The notes: generated by a model not told the origin, from the letters alone. Shown: positions 44,252-53,595, counted from the stretch's first letter. The stretch: 64,000 nt of DNA from Enterocloster aldenensis (GCF_003434055.1 NZ_QVEX01000001.1:124001-188000), one strand, 5' to 3'. Numbers and translations: made by a program.

Positions 44252-45442
44252 CTAATTGGTATAGTTATCAAAATACCCCTGTACCAGAATGATAGGAGTC
44301 CCCTTGTCCCCGGAGCCGCTGGTAAGGTCGCAGAGCGAACCTATGAGGTCTGTGAGGCGTCTTGGGGTGGTTCCCTGGGAGGACATGTCTCCAACCAGAT
44401 TAGACTTCTTCTCTTTGATTCTCTGTGAAATGGCGTTCTTCAATGCTTCGCCCGACAAATCCCTAAAGTCATTGTCAGCCAGGTATTTTAACTTAACTTC
44501 ATTGGGAGTTCCCTCCAGCCCTTCTGTATTGGCAACGGCAACACATGGATCGGCCAGTTCCCAAATCTTTCCTACCGGATCTTTGAATGCACCGTCGCCA
44601 TATACCATGACCTCAACATGCTTTCCTGTCCTGTCAAGCATCTGTTTCTGGATATCCAGGACCAGGTCCATGCATTCCCTTGGGAAAAGCTTGATGCTGT
44701 CCTCAGTAGACTTGTTGGAGCCAAGAAGTCCGTACTTCTCATTGCATCCGCTTCCATTGACCGGCGCGTTCAGGATATCGTCCATTCCGCACACTACCTC
44801 TGCGCCGGCCGCCTTAAGGATACGCTTGGTCCTTGCGCGGGAATGTATGTCGCAGGTCAGGACATGGCTGGTATGGTTAAGGATTTCCTTTGGATTATTG
44901 GCAAAAATAACTTCCGCCTCCGCACCCGCATCCCTGATGATCTGGCAGTAATAATCCACATAGTCCACTCCGGTGAATTCATGTTTGTTCTCACCAAAGA
45001 GTTCCCTGTAACGCTCCAGGGTAAGCACGTCGCTGTATGGATTGATTCCGGCCTCATCTACCTGGTCCAGGGATACCAATGAGTTGCCCACCTCGTCCGT
45101 GGGATAGCTGAGCATAAGGACAACCTTTTTTGCACCCCCTGCAATTCCCTTTAAGCAGATGGAGAAACGGTTTCTGGACAGGATTGGGAAAATGACACCG
45201 ATGGTCCCTCCTCCCAGCTTTGCCCTGACGTCCTCAGATATGGCCTGAATCGGGGCATAATTTCCCTGGGCCCTTGCAACCACGGATTCCGTTACGGAGA
45301 TGACGTCCCTGTCACGGATTTCAAAGCCCTCGCTCTCTCCTGCTTCCAGAACACTGTTCACCACAATATCTGCCAGATTGTCGCCCTCTCTTATGATTGG
45401 GCAGCGGATTCCCCTTGAAACTGTACCTACTTTTCTTTCCAT
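44252..45442 (-). CDS. CofE-like (coenzyme F420-0:L-glutamate ligase family) protein
   Basis: A 396-residue member of the F420-0:gamma-glutamyl ligase family. The N-terminal family core is evident (GIRCPIIREGDNLADIVVNSV, RDRDVISVTESVVARAQG). It is longer than archaeal CofE, and nothing else for F420 synthesis is visible. In non-F420 Firmicutes such proteins have unknown amide-ligase roles. Two oxidoreductase genes follow on the same strand after a 165-bp gap. A purely homology-based product name would be misleading. Confidence 0.8.
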   Translation of the reverse strand: MERKVGTVSRGIRCPIIREGDNLADIVVNSVLEAGESEGFEIRDRDVISVTESVVARAQGNYAPIQAISEDVRAKLGGGTIGVIFPILSRNRFSICLKGIAGGAKKVVLMLSYPTDEVGNSLVSLDQVDEAGINPYSDVLTLERYRELFGENKHEFTGVDYVDYYCQIIRDAGAEAEVIFANNPKEILNHTSHVLTCDIHSRARTKRILKAAGAEVVCGMDDILNAPVNGSGCNEKYGLLGSNKSTEDSIKLFPRECMDLVLDIQKQMLDRTGKHVEVMVYGDGAFKDPVGKIWELADPCVAVANTEGLEGTPNEVKLKYLADNDFRDLSGEALKNAISQRIKEKKSNLVGDMSSQGTTPRRLTDLIGSLCDLTSGSGDKGTPIILVQGYFDNYTN

Positions 45443-45576
45443 ATGTATCTCTCCTGTAAATCATAATTTTCATCAACTATTCTATTATAGTATAAAAACC
45501 TTAATAGGGGAAGTATTTATTTCCCGTGGACAGCAAAAGCGTAATCCGCAAAACAACATATAGCCATTCAATAGGT

Positions 45577-46527
45577 TCAGATTAAGTCAATAGGCTTTTC
45601 CGGCCCTCTTACCTCTACCCGTTCCAGCAGATTGAGATAATCTTCATGTAAAAAAAATCCTGTTTTTTCATTTACTGCATTGGCCGCTGCAAATGCCAGC
45701 CCATACCGCAGCATTTCCCGTACTGGCAATGCATGGGCGCATCCGGCAGCAAAAGCCGCTACCATGCTGTCCCCGCATCCTACCGTATTCACTACTGGAA
45801 TATCCGGCGCAATCCCAGTGTAAACGCCTTCGGAAGTCACCGCAACCGCCCCGTACCTTCCCAATGAAACAACGACAATTTCTACTCCCTGGTCTTTGAT
45901 TTTCATTGCGGCTTTCAGTAATTTCCGATTATCAGAAAATTTTTTTCCCATCAGGTCTTCCAGCTCTTTCCGGTTTGGTTTTACAAGATAAGGTTTTTCA
46001 CAAATTCCTTCCTTAAGCAGATTCCCGCTGGTATCCAAAATCACTTTTTTTCCCATATTTTTGGCAATCCGTATCAACTTCCTATAAAATTCCGGTTCAA
46101 TTCCTTTCGGGGCGCTACCAGAAATAACTACCACCGGACAGGCCGCAATTCCCTTTTTATATGTTTCTAAAAATAGTTTCTTCTGATCAGACATAACCGT
46201 TACGCCCGGCTCCAAAAACTCTGTCTGCCTTTTTGATGCTTTTTCAAATAGATTGATACAGGACCGCGTCTCTCCCTCTGCTTGCGTAAAATCACATTCA
46301 ATATCCAACTTTTTAAGTTCTTCTATAATATATCCGCCAGAACAGCCTCCGATGAAACCCATGGCAAAAACCTCCTCTCCTGAGAGTCTTGCCACCCTTG
46401 ACACATTAATGCCTTTCCCTCCCGCGCTATAGGAGCATTCCTCCAAGCGCAGCACCTCGCCTGGCTGAAGTTTTTCTATCACATACCGTTTATCTATGGC
46501 GGCATTTAAAGTAACCGTTGCAATCAT
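45577..46527 (-). CDS. PfkB-family hexose-phosphate kinase (tagatose-6-P/fructose-1-P kinase type)
   Basis: A 316-residue LacC/FruK-type kinase. The N-terminus TVTLNAAIDKRYVIEKL and YSAGGKGINVSRVARL bind the sugar; VNTVGCGDSMVAAFAAG contains the GDSM catalytic/anion-hole motif. With GatD- and GatY-type enzymes encoded next to it, the most likely reaction is tagatose-6-phosphate + ATP to tagatose-1,6-bisphosphate. AAAGGAGAAAGCA precedes the ATG. It is the last gene of the sugar-alcohol operon. Confidence 0.88.
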   Translation of the reverse strand: MIATVTLNAAIDKRYVIEKLQPGEVLRLEECSYSAGGKGINVSRVARLSGEEVFAMGFIGGCSGGYIIEELKKLDIECDFTQAEGETRSCINLFEKASKRQTEFLEPGVTVMSDQKKLFLETYKKGIAACPVVVISGSAPKGIEPEFYRKLIRIAKNMGKKVILDTSGNLLKEGICEKPYLVKPNRKELEDLMGKKFSDNRKLLKAAMKIKDQGVEIVVVSLGRYGAVAVTSEGVYTGIAPDIPVVNTVGCGDSMVAAFAAGCAHALPVREMLRYGLAFAAANAVNEKTGFFLHEDYLNLLERVEVRGPEKPIDLI

Positions 46528-46538
46528 TGCTTTCTCCT

Positions 46539-47585
46539 TTAATCGTTCACTAGTAGAATCTTCCCGTGTACCTGTTTCGGATTATAAAACAGATTGAACG
46601 CCTCCCGTACTTGGCTCATTGGATATTGTCTGAAAATAAAAGCATCATCGAATTTTAACTGTCCTGTAGAGAAATAATGGGCCGTCAGGTCCCATTCCCT
46701 GCCAGGAAAAGGCGCACTATAGCTCATCCATGAACCAGTCAGTTGGAACTCTTTGCGGTTCATGCGCTCCCACTCGCCGCGGGTAAATGAAATATCTGTT
46801 TGCGGCGTCCCAATAAAACAGACCTTGGCTTTATTAGCAGCCACTTCAAAGGCCATATGCATGGTCTGCGTATTCCCCGCCGCCTCAAATACAAAGTCAT
46901 AGCCTTTCCCATCCGTTAATTTCATGGCTTTTTCCGGATAATCTTTCTCTGATGTATTAACCACTGCATCGGCTCCCATACTCATTGCCAATTCCAGCCG
47001 CCCGTTATCAATATCAAATACCACCACCTTCCTGGAACCGAAGATTCTGGCCCACTGTGCCGTAAAAATCCCAATCGTACCACAGCCAAGCACAGCCACA
47101 TATCCTCCACCGCGATAACCACTATCCAAAATCCCATGCAGGGCCACTGTAGACGGCTCAAACATTGCGGCCTGCTTAAAAGGGATTGCAGAATCATACT
47201 TAACTGCATTGGCCTCCGGAATCACCACATATTCCGCAAAGCTTCCTTGTTCTCTAGAACCAATAAAGCTATAATGTTTGCAAAGAGCATAGTTGCCGCA
47301 AAGGCAGTCTTCACACTTCATGCAGGGACGTAAAGGCGCTCCTGAGACAGTGTCCCCCACCTTTACAGATTGTACGCATTCTCCTATTTCCGTTACTATT
47401 CCGGAAAATTCATGCCCCAGGACTACCGGGTAAGAATGGGCTCCATTGTAAAGCACCCGCGGTATATCCGAACCACAGATTCCCGCAGCCTTAACCATTA
47501 TTTTAACCATACCTGGAGTCGTTTTCGGCGTTGGATAATCAGCATACCGGATATCATCATTACCATATAAAACTGCTGCTTTCAT
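46539..47585 (-). CDS. gatD: Zinc-dependent polyol-phosphate dehydrogenase, galactitol-1-phosphate 5-dehydrogenase type
   Basis: A 348-residue medium-chain dehydrogenase. The catalytic zinc ligands are in AAGICGSD and GHEFSG, the structural zinc cysteines in CMKCEDCLCGNYALC, and the cofactor motif is VAVLGCGTIGIFTAQWA. The sequence resembles GatD, which oxidises galactitol-1-phosphate to tagatose-6-phosphate with NAD. The neighbouring kinase and aldolase complete that route. A related polyol or polyol phosphate cannot be excluded. Confidence 0.85.
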   Translation of the reverse strand: MKAAVLYGNDDIRYADYPTPKTTPGMVKIMVKAAGICGSDIPRVLYNGAHSYPVVLGHEFSGIVTEIGECVQSVKVGDTVSGAPLRPCMKCEDCLCGNYALCKHYSFIGSREQGSFAEYVVIPEANAVKYDSAIPFKQAAMFEPSTVALHGILDSGYRGGGYVAVLGCGTIGIFTAQWARIFGSRKVVVFDIDNGRLELAMSMGADAVVNTSEKDYPEKAMKLTDGKGYDFVFEAAGNTQTMHMAFEVAANKAKVCFIGTPQTDISFTRGEWERMNRKEFQLTGSWMSYSAPFPGREWDLTAHYFSTGQLKFDDAFIFRQYPMSQVREAFNLFYNPKQVHGKILLVND

Positions 47586-47615
47586 CTCTCCTCATCCTTC
47601 TTCTTTCAATTTCCG

Positions 47616-48464
47616 TCAGCCCTTTCCACAACAACCGCATACTCTCATGCGGCTCTTGACCTGCGCCTTCACTTCTTCCCTTCCGACAGCTCCATATTTT
47701 TTGGGATCGAATACATCCGGGGTTTTATTAAATGTATTTTTAGCTGCATTACTGTAAGCAATCCTTAATTCAGTTGCAAAGTTAACCTTGCAGATTCCGT
47801 GGCTAATACAGTTTTGAATATCCTGGTCCTTCAACCCCGATGCTCCATGTAACACCAACGGTACGGCAACCTCCCTCTGTATTTTCGTCAAACGGACAAT
47901 ATCCAGTTTAGGAATCCCTGAATATACCCCATGGGCAGTACCGATTGACACCGCAAGGGAAGAAACCCCAGTTCGTTCTACAAATTCCCGCGCCTGTTCC
48001 GGACGTGTATATTCATCCTTGTCCGCTTGTCTTCCATCTTCTTTTCCTCTAACTTTTCCCAATTCAGCCTCAACTGGAATCCGGATGGCGTATGCTACCC
48101 TGACAACCGATTTTGTAAGTTCTATGTTTTCTTCAAATCCCAAATGGGAACCGTCAATCATCACTGATGTGTAACCCTCGCGAATCGCCTGTACCGCCAA
48201 CTCAAAACTGTCCCCATGATCTAAATGGAGGGCGACCGGAATCCCAGCCTGTTCAGCCAAACAGGTTATCAATGCAGAGTAGACGGGCAATGTACCATAT
48301 TTTGTAGTAGACGGTGTAGTCTGAATAATTACAGGCGAGTGTTCTTCTTTTGCGGCGCTTATAACCGCCTGCGCCATTTCCATATTCTCCACATTGAAAG
48401 CGCCAACGGCATATCCGTTTCTTTGTGCGTCAAGCAATAGGGACTCCGATGTTACAAGTGGCAT
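47616..48464 (-). CDS. gatY: Class II ketose-bisphosphate aldolase (GatY/KbaY type)
   Basis: A 282-residue zinc aldolase. Zinc-ligand segments VALHLDHGDSFELAVQAI and SVMIDGSHLGFEENIE, then EAELGKVRGKEDG and LVLHGASGLKDQDIQ, identify the fructose/tagatose-bisphosphate aldolase family. In this operon it should split tagatose-1,6-bisphosphate into dihydroxyacetone phosphate and glyceraldehyde-3-phosphate. Start 48464 is set by AAAGGAGAGAT. Confidence 0.88.
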   Translation of the reverse strand: MPLVTSESLLLDAQRNGYAVGAFNVENMEMAQAVISAAKEEHSPVIIQTTPSTTKYGTLPVYSALITCLAEQAGIPVALHLDHGDSFELAVQAIREGYTSVMIDGSHLGFEENIELTKSVVRVAYAIRIPVEAELGKVRGKEDGRQADKDEYTRPEQAREFVERTGVSSLAVSIGTAHGVYSGIPKLDIVRLTKIQREVAVPLVLHGASGLKDQDIQNCISHGICKVNFATELRIAYSNAAKNTFNKTPDVFDPKKYGAVGREEVKAQVKSRMRVCGCCGKG

Positions 48465-48477
48465 ATCTCTCTCCTTT

Positions 48478-49392
48478 CTATTCCAATATAATGGCATTCG
48501 TCCAGGCCTTTTTCCCAAAAACATCCACTACCTCCGCCCTGACCCAGCCGCTCAATCCCTTCAAATCAAACCTCGCTTCTGTTAACGGTCTTTCTTCTGC
48601 AAATTCTGTTTTTCCCGGACGGTTTGAAGGGATGCAATGAATATATGCTGCAGGCGAACATGTAATTTCCAAAAAGCCGGCATGAATCATGCAGGAGTGG
48701 ATTTCCGGCCCCGCCGAAGAATAAAAATCACCGTTTCTAAGCGCCTCGACAATACTGTCCTGACTGTTCTTCTTTGCCCACACCATTACCCAGCCGCCGC
48801 CTATATCATTGTGTAAATCATGTGAATCATCCACAGCAACCGCCTTAATCATCCTTCCACGTTTCAGCAGATTATCCCAATAAAAATCCGCATACCCGCT
48901 GTCCCCTTCAAAATAGCAATTATGATTGTATGCCTCCAGAGCAAAATAACCGGTAAGATTTTCAAAGTCGCGCAGCTCCGTCAGACACCACACCGGATGC
49001 GCTACGATAGCCAAACCGTGATGCGCATTAATGTCATCAATGACCATCTGTGCTTCCCGGCAATCCATACAATAGGGCGGGGTGAACGTCTTTCCATGTG
49101 CATAATCAAACTCCCCCCTTGCTCCAAATCCTACGATATGGTAGCAGCCGGGACGGTCTTTGAACTCAATATTAAGTTCAACTCCAGGCAGCAGCTGAAA
49201 ATCCTCCTCTTCCCCGAAGGATTTTGCATTAAAAATATTATGATCCGTAAACGCGAGGAAGTGATATCCCAGCTTTTTATAAATTTTTGCTTTTTCCTGA
49301 GGAAAACGTTTTCCATCAGAAACATTCGTATGGCAATGAAGGTTTCCCTTCAGCCAACGTTTTTCTCCTGAAAATAGATTAATATCTTTCAT
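48478..49392 (-). CDS. PHP-domain metallohydrolase (CehA/McbA family)
   Basis: A 304-residue cytoplasmic protein with a polymerase-and-histidinol-phosphatase domain: GNLHCHTNVSDGKRFP (about residues 16-31), FLAFTDHNIFNAKSF, LPGVELNI and IVAHPVWCL contribute the metal-binding His/Asp/Glu. A C-terminal beta-rich part follows. Members hydrolyse phosphoesters or carbamate-like bonds. Lying between the importer and the polyol-phosphate enzymes, it may cleave the imported substrate to release a polyol phosphate (inference). Confidence 0.85.
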   Translation of the reverse strand: MKDINLFSGEKRWLKGNLHCHTNVSDGKRFPQEKAKIYKKLGYHFLAFTDHNIFNAKSFGEEEDFQLLPGVELNIEFKDRPGCYHIVGFGARGEFDYAHGKTFTPPYCMDCREAQMVIDDINAHHGLAIVAHPVWCLTELRDFENLTGYFALEAYNHNCYFEGDSGYADFYWDNLLKRGRMIKAVAVDDSHDLHNDIGGGWVMVWAKKNSQDSIVEALRNGDFYSSAGPEIHSCMIHAGFLEITCSPAAYIHCIPSNRPGKTEFAEERPLTEARFDLKGLSGWVRAEVVDVFGKKAWTNAIILE

Positions 49393-49420
49393 ATCAAGTA
49401 CACCCCTTCTCTCTTGAAAT

Positions 49421-50260
49421 TTATGATTTTACCGCGCCAGCCGTCATTCCGCTGACCAGATACTTCTGCATAAATAAAAACAGGATAAGAGGCGGCAGGG
49501 CATATATGATGGCCGCAGCCATAATCCAGTTCCAGGGAGTCGTATATTCTCCCTTAAATGAAGCAAGTCCATTGCTAAGAAGCCAGTTACTTTGTGAAGA
49601 AAGCAGCATCTTCGCAAAAAGGTACTCACCCCAGGCATTGATAAAGGCAAAGATGGCGGTTGCCATATATCCAGGTTTTGCTAATGGCATGATAATCCTC
49701 CAGATTGTTCCCAGCCTGGAGCACCCATCAATGGTTGCCGCCTCTTCCAAATCCGTTGGGATAGAATCAAAATACCCTTTCAACATCCAAATGCAGATTG
49801 GCAATGCAAAGGTCGTGTAGGCAATTACAATACCTGAATGTGTATCCATTAGGCTGAACCGATTAAATTCACGGTAAATCGGCAATACAAAAAGCGTGCT
49901 TGGAAGCATCTGTGTTGTCAAAATCAAAAAGCTGAATATTGTGTTTGCCTTATTACGGTAACGAGAAAGGCTGTAAGCCGTCAAAGTTGACAGCACCATT
50001 GAAATAAGTGTGACAGAAACCGCCACAAGCAGCGAATTTTTCATCCATATTACAATCGGTTTCTTCATGAGTACTTCATAAAAACTGGAGATATCGATTA
50101 CTTCCGGAAAGAAACTGGGCGGAACCTGAAACATACTGCTATTAGATTGAAAGGATGTTTTTACCATCCAATAAAATGGAAAAATGATAATCAGTGTTGC
50201 TGCAGCCAAAATAATAATACCAAAAAACCTTATCATCTTTCCTCGTTTTGTATACTTCAT
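49421..50260 (-). CDS. CUT1-family ABC sugar permease (MalG/UgpE type)
   Basis: A 279-residue inner-membrane protein with six predicted helices. The EAA loop is visible as EEAATIDGCSRLGTIWRIIMPLAKPG, the ATPase docking site. It starts 1 bp after the partner permease stop. No ATPase gene is present in the locus, so a shared MsmK/UgpC-type ATPase elsewhere would be needed. Confidence 0.93.
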   Translation of the reverse strand: MKYTKRGKMIRFFGIIILAAATLIIIFPFYWMVKTSFQSNSSMFQVPPSFFPEVIDISSFYEVLMKKPIVIWMKNSLLVAVSVTLISMVLSTLTAYSLSRYRNKANTIFSFLILTTQMLPSTLFVLPIYREFNRFSLMDTHSGIVIAYTTFALPICIWMLKGYFDSIPTDLEEAATIDGCSRLGTIWRIIMPLAKPGYMATAIFAFINAWGEYLFAKMLLSSQSNWLLSNGLASFKGEYTTPWNWIMAAAIIYALPPLILFLFMQKYLVSGMTAGAVKS

Positions 50261-50261
50261 T

Positions 50262-51164
50262 TCAGACCTCCCCCTTCCTTCCTAAAATCAGTTTATAATA
50301 CACCACACTAAAAATCAGTGAGATTGCAAATGTAATCATCCCCAAAGAAGAGGCATATCCATAATTGAAGTTATTGAATGCTTCCAGATATGACTGGACA
50401 ACCAAAGTTTCCGTAGCTCGGGATGGTCCTCCATTTGTCATAATCTGGATAATCGTAAATTCCCTGAATGCCCAAACAGAAGTAAGAAGAAGCACAACGC
50501 CTCCACTTGCCGCAATCCCCGGTAAGGTAATGCAAAAAAATTTCTGGATCAGGTTAGCTCCATCCATCTCAGCAGCCTCATATTGAGTATGGTCAACGGT
50601 CTGCAGACTTGCAAGATACATAATGCAGGAGATGGGAAACTGCTTCCAGATACATACAATTATCACCGAAACCATTGCCATCTGGGTGCTGGACAGCCAA
50701 GGTATACTTTCTTTGACGATTCCGGCAATACTCAATATATAATTTGCAACCCCAAACTGATAGTCTAGAATCCAAATCCAAATCAGTACTGCTGCCACAG
50801 CCGGAAGTGTCCATGGAATAATGACCAATGCACGGAAAATACCTCTTCCTTTAAATTCCATATTCAGCAAAAGTGCTAACCCGAGTCCAACTAAATTAGA
50901 ACCGACCACCGTAACCAATGTAAGCTCCAGGGAATTTTTCAGACCCAGGAAGAAAGATTCTTCATGAAAAAGTTTTATATAGTTTCCCAGCCCAATAAAT
51001 AAATCCGCATCAGGCCTCATGGGATTCATTTTAAACAGACTGATAACAAAAGTCTCACAAATTGGATAAATTAAAATAACCACAATGGGAATCAGTGAAG
51101 GGATTAATAGTAAATATGGAAATAACTTTTTTAGGAAAAGATTCCGGACGGATTTCTGCTTCAT
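50262..51164 (-). CDS. CUT1-family ABC sugar permease (MalF/UgpA type)
   Basis: A 300-residue partner permease with six helices and the EAA loop YEAAEMDGANLIQKFFCITLPGIAA. The WTLPAVAAVLIWIWILDYQFG segment is typical of UgpA/MalF. It is separated from the receptor gene by an 80-bp gap with a hairpin. Confidence 0.93.
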   Translation of the reverse strand: MKQKSVRNLFLKKLFPYLLLIPSLIPIVVILIYPICETFVISLFKMNPMRPDADLFIGLGNYIKLFHEESFFLGLKNSLELTLVTVVGSNLVGLGLALLLNMEFKGRGIFRALVIIPWTLPAVAAVLIWIWILDYQFGVANYILSIAGIVKESIPWLSSTQMAMVSVIIVCIWKQFPISCIMYLASLQTVDHTQYEAAEMDGANLIQKFFCITLPGIAASGGVVLLLTSVWAFREFTIIQIMTNGGPSRATETLVVQSYLEAFNNFNYGYASSLGMITFAISLIFSVVYYKLILGRKGEV

Positions 51165-51185
51165 ACTTCCTCCTTTAGCCGAACA

Positions 51186-51229
51186 GCGCCCTCAGGAACT
51201 CCTCTGTCAGGCAATTATTCCCAGGGCGC
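51186..51229 (-). other. Intercistronic hairpin between receptor and permease genes
   Basis: GCGCCCT (51186-51192) and AGGGCGC (51223-51229) can pair across a 30-nt loop with further internal pairing. Such hairpins often stabilise the upstream receptor mRNA or limit read-through, giving more receptor than permease. Confidence 0.4.
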
Positions 51230-51244
51230 AGTAACCATCGTAAA

Positions 51245-52579
51245 TCAATATTCTTCTATAAGTTTATCTATTTTTCCCTGTGTCTCCTGAAGTACGGTCG
51301 GAATATCTTTATTCTCATACAGTACTGCCTGTCCTGCATCAATAATCAGTTTACGAATCTGCCCTTCAATTTCCAAGTAATCCATCGCTACAATCAGCTC
51401 TGCGTCAGGAGCTCCGTCCACAAATGCCTGGTACCACGGCCGCTCCGCAGTAAAACTGCTGCTGACGGCATCTTTACGACCCGGTATACAGTCCGTCAGT
51501 TCAGCAAAGCGGGACTGCATATCTTTCGAGGCACACAATTCAATATATTTCCATGCAATTTCCTTATTTTTACTGCTGCTTGAAAGATAAAGGAGATTGT
51601 CTGACGCACTGGAATTTTTATATGGAAACGGTACCCGCGCCGTTCCAATATGTTCCATGATATCCGGGTTAATGGATTCAATCGTCTTAACCAGCCAAGG
51701 ACCATCAATCAGGAAAGCAATCTGTCCATTCGCAAACATAGTGCGGTAAGTAGCTTTGTCTACACCTTTCGGAACAAGTCCTGCATCAAAAATCTCCTTG
51801 TATTTCTTAAAAGCCTCCTGAACTCCCGGACTGTTGATGTTAATACTGCCTCCTACAACATTATCATCAAAACCAATTGACCAGATTAGCAAATCATCAT
51901 AAAAAGCGCTCTCGTTCGTCGTCATACATGCGTATCCATATTGTTCCGGAGCTTTGGTCAGTTGTTTAACAGCTTCTATGAATTCATCTATTGTTGTCGG
52001 TACTTCAATTCCAGCTTCATCCAGCAATTGTTTATTATAAAACAGTTGATGAGAGGTATACATGGTGGTTAGCGCATACGTTTTTCCATCTGTTACGATT
52101 GGATTACTGCTCTGAATTGGCTGATACACTGTTTTAAAGTCCTCCAGCAGCTCTGGCGAGGCATAATTGTCCAGGGGCTCCAATGCCCCCAGCCCTACAA
52201 GGTTTCCAATACGCACTACTTTTCCCATAAAAATATCGGGTACCGTGCCAGATGATACACTAGCAAACATTTTGTCCCAATAATCCCCATTGGGAATCTG
52301 AATCGGTTCTATTTCATAGCCTGGATTTTCTTTTGCAAACTGCTCTGCAACTTCTGCATAAAAATCAGAATATCCTGCCTCCCCCCACTGCCAGGTGGCA
52401 AACGTTATTTTCTGTGTTTCTGCTGCGGCCTTCTCCTCCTGACTTTCCTGCAAAGTCTCCGCTCCAATCTCTTCAGCCTGATTTTTATCTGCTGGTGCTG
52501 ATGAAGAACAGGCGCTGCAAAGTAATGCTGAAAGTACCAATGGCAACGACAAAATACCCCATTTCTTTGTGTAATTCAT
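51245..52579 (-). CDS. ABC sugar-binding lipoprotein (CUT1 type)
   Basis: A 444-residue extracellular receptor. Signal MNYTKKWGILSLPLVLSALL with lipobox CSAC, then a solute-binding family 1 fold (ITFATWQWGEAGYSDFYAEVAEQF; PDIFMGKVVRIGNLV; PWLVKTIESINPD). It is the first gene of the seven-gene operon, with its own strong promoter. The ligand is inferred from downstream enzymes to be a polyol or polyol-phosphate derivative. Confidence 0.92.
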   Translation of the reverse strand: MNYTKKWGILSLPLVLSALLCSACSSSAPADKNQAEEIGAETLQESQEEKAAAETQKITFATWQWGEAGYSDFYAEVAEQFAKENPGYEIEPIQIPNGDYWDKMFASVSSGTVPDIFMGKVVRIGNLVGLGALEPLDNYASPELLEDFKTVYQPIQSSNPIVTDGKTYALTTMYTSHQLFYNKQLLDEAGIEVPTTIDEFIEAVKQLTKAPEQYGYACMTTNESAFYDDLLIWSIGFDDNVVGGSININSPGVQEAFKKYKEIFDAGLVPKGVDKATYRTMFANGQIAFLIDGPWLVKTIESINPDIMEHIGTARVPFPYKNSSASDNLLYLSSSSKNKEIAWKYIELCASKDMQSRFAELTDCIPGRKDAVSSSFTAERPWYQAFVDGAPDAELIVAMDYLEIEGQIRKLIIDAGQAVLYENKDIPTVLQETQGKIDKLIEEY

Positions 52580-52633
52580 AAAGCCTCCCTCCTTTTGATT
52601 GATATTGACATATTTGTTTCAAGTAATATAATA

Positions 52634-52662
52634 ATTGTATATATACCACAAAAAAAAGTCAA
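52634..52662 (-). promoter_or_regulatory. Promoter of the sugar-alcohol ABC operon
   Basis: On the minus strand TTGACT (52657-52662) and TACAAT (52634-52639) have 17-bp spacing, about 55 bp before the receptor ATG. Confidence 0.7.
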
Positions 52663-52715
52663 CGTGGGGTGTTATTATTTATTATTTTTCAATTTAATAT
52701 GACTTTATTATTCAA

Positions 52716-52735
52716 ATTCAATCATATTCAATCAT
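52716..52735. promoter_or_regulatory. Tandem ATTCAATCAT repeats, candidate DeoR operator
   Basis: ATTCAATCAT is repeated exactly at 52716-52725 and 52726-52735, in the divergent region between the operon and its DeoR-type regulator, about 55 bp upstream of the operon -35 box. DeoR-family operators are often short direct repeats. Confidence 0.45.
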
Positions 52736-52788
52736 TCAAAAAATCACATCCCCGTTCTAAACACTGATTCACACTAAGGAGGGTAACC

Positions 52789-53595
52789 ATGCTGGCGGTC
52801 CATAGAAGGAATGAAATATTGGATTTAATTCAGAAAAACCAGTTTATCTCTGTACGAAAATTATGTTCTATTTTATTTTACAGCGAAGCAACCATCCGCC
52901 GGGATTTAGAGCAGCTAGAGAAAGATGGTGCCATTATACGAATCCGTGGCGGAGCCATGATACGGGAAGGATTGAACATTGAACTTCCTCTCAATTTGCG
53001 GCAAGTAAACAATATCCGCCAAAAAAATGCAATTGCAGCCAAAGCAGCCGAACTTATCGAGGATAATGATGTCCTATTTTTTGACACCTCCAGCTCTGTC
53101 CTCAGCCTGCTTCATCACCTTGACAAATTCAAGAACATTACCGTTATCACGAACAGTCTCCAAACCGGATCTGCATTGACAGAGCTTAAGAACTGCAAGG
53201 TTTATTCCACTGGCGGAGCTAGTTTTTCCAAAGCCAGACAATCTTTAGTAGGAGTACATGCTAGGGATTACATTCGAAATTTTTATGCGGCCAAATTCTT
53301 CTTTTCCGCACGTTCTGTAAGCTTAAAATATGGTTTAACGGATTCCTATGAAGAGGAGGTAGAGATAAAACGTGAAATGATGAATCAATCGGACATGAAA
53401 ATTCTTTTAGCTGATTCCAGTAAAATTAATCAGAAGTCCTTTTATCATGTTTGTGATTTGTCAGATATTGACATTATGATTACCGACCCTGGCTCAACTG
53501 TCACGACACCTGAGTGGTCTCAAAGTATAAAAAAGCTTGTTCTTTGCAGCCCCGTCATTTCCCCGGAACATCCTCCACAGAATGATATCAAATAA
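52789..53595 (+). CDS. DeoR-family transcriptional regulator
   Basis: A 268-residue regulator: N-terminal winged helix (RRNEILDLIQKNQFISVRKLCSILFYSEATIRRDLEQLEKDG, followed by IRIRGGAMI) and a sugar-phosphate-sensing DeoRC domain (FFDTSSSVLSLLHHL, ILLADSSKINQKSFYHVCDLSDIDIMITD). AAGGAGGGTAACC precedes the ATG. It is divergent from the polyol operon and shares its AT-rich composition, so it is probably that operon's repressor, relieved by a sugar phosphate. Confidence 0.92.
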   Translation: MLAVHRRNEILDLIQKNQFISVRKLCSILFYSEATIRRDLEQLEKDGAIIRIRGGAMIREGLNIELPLNLRQVNNIRQKNAIAAKAAELIEDNDVLFFDTSSSVLSLLHHLDKFKNITVITNSLQTGSALTELKNCKVYSTGGASFSKARQSLVGVHARDYIRNFYAAKFFFSARSVSLKYGLTDSYEEEVEIKREMMNQSDMKILLADSSKINQKSFYHVCDLSDIDIMITDPGSTVTTPEWSQSIKKLVLCSPVISPEHPPQNDIK

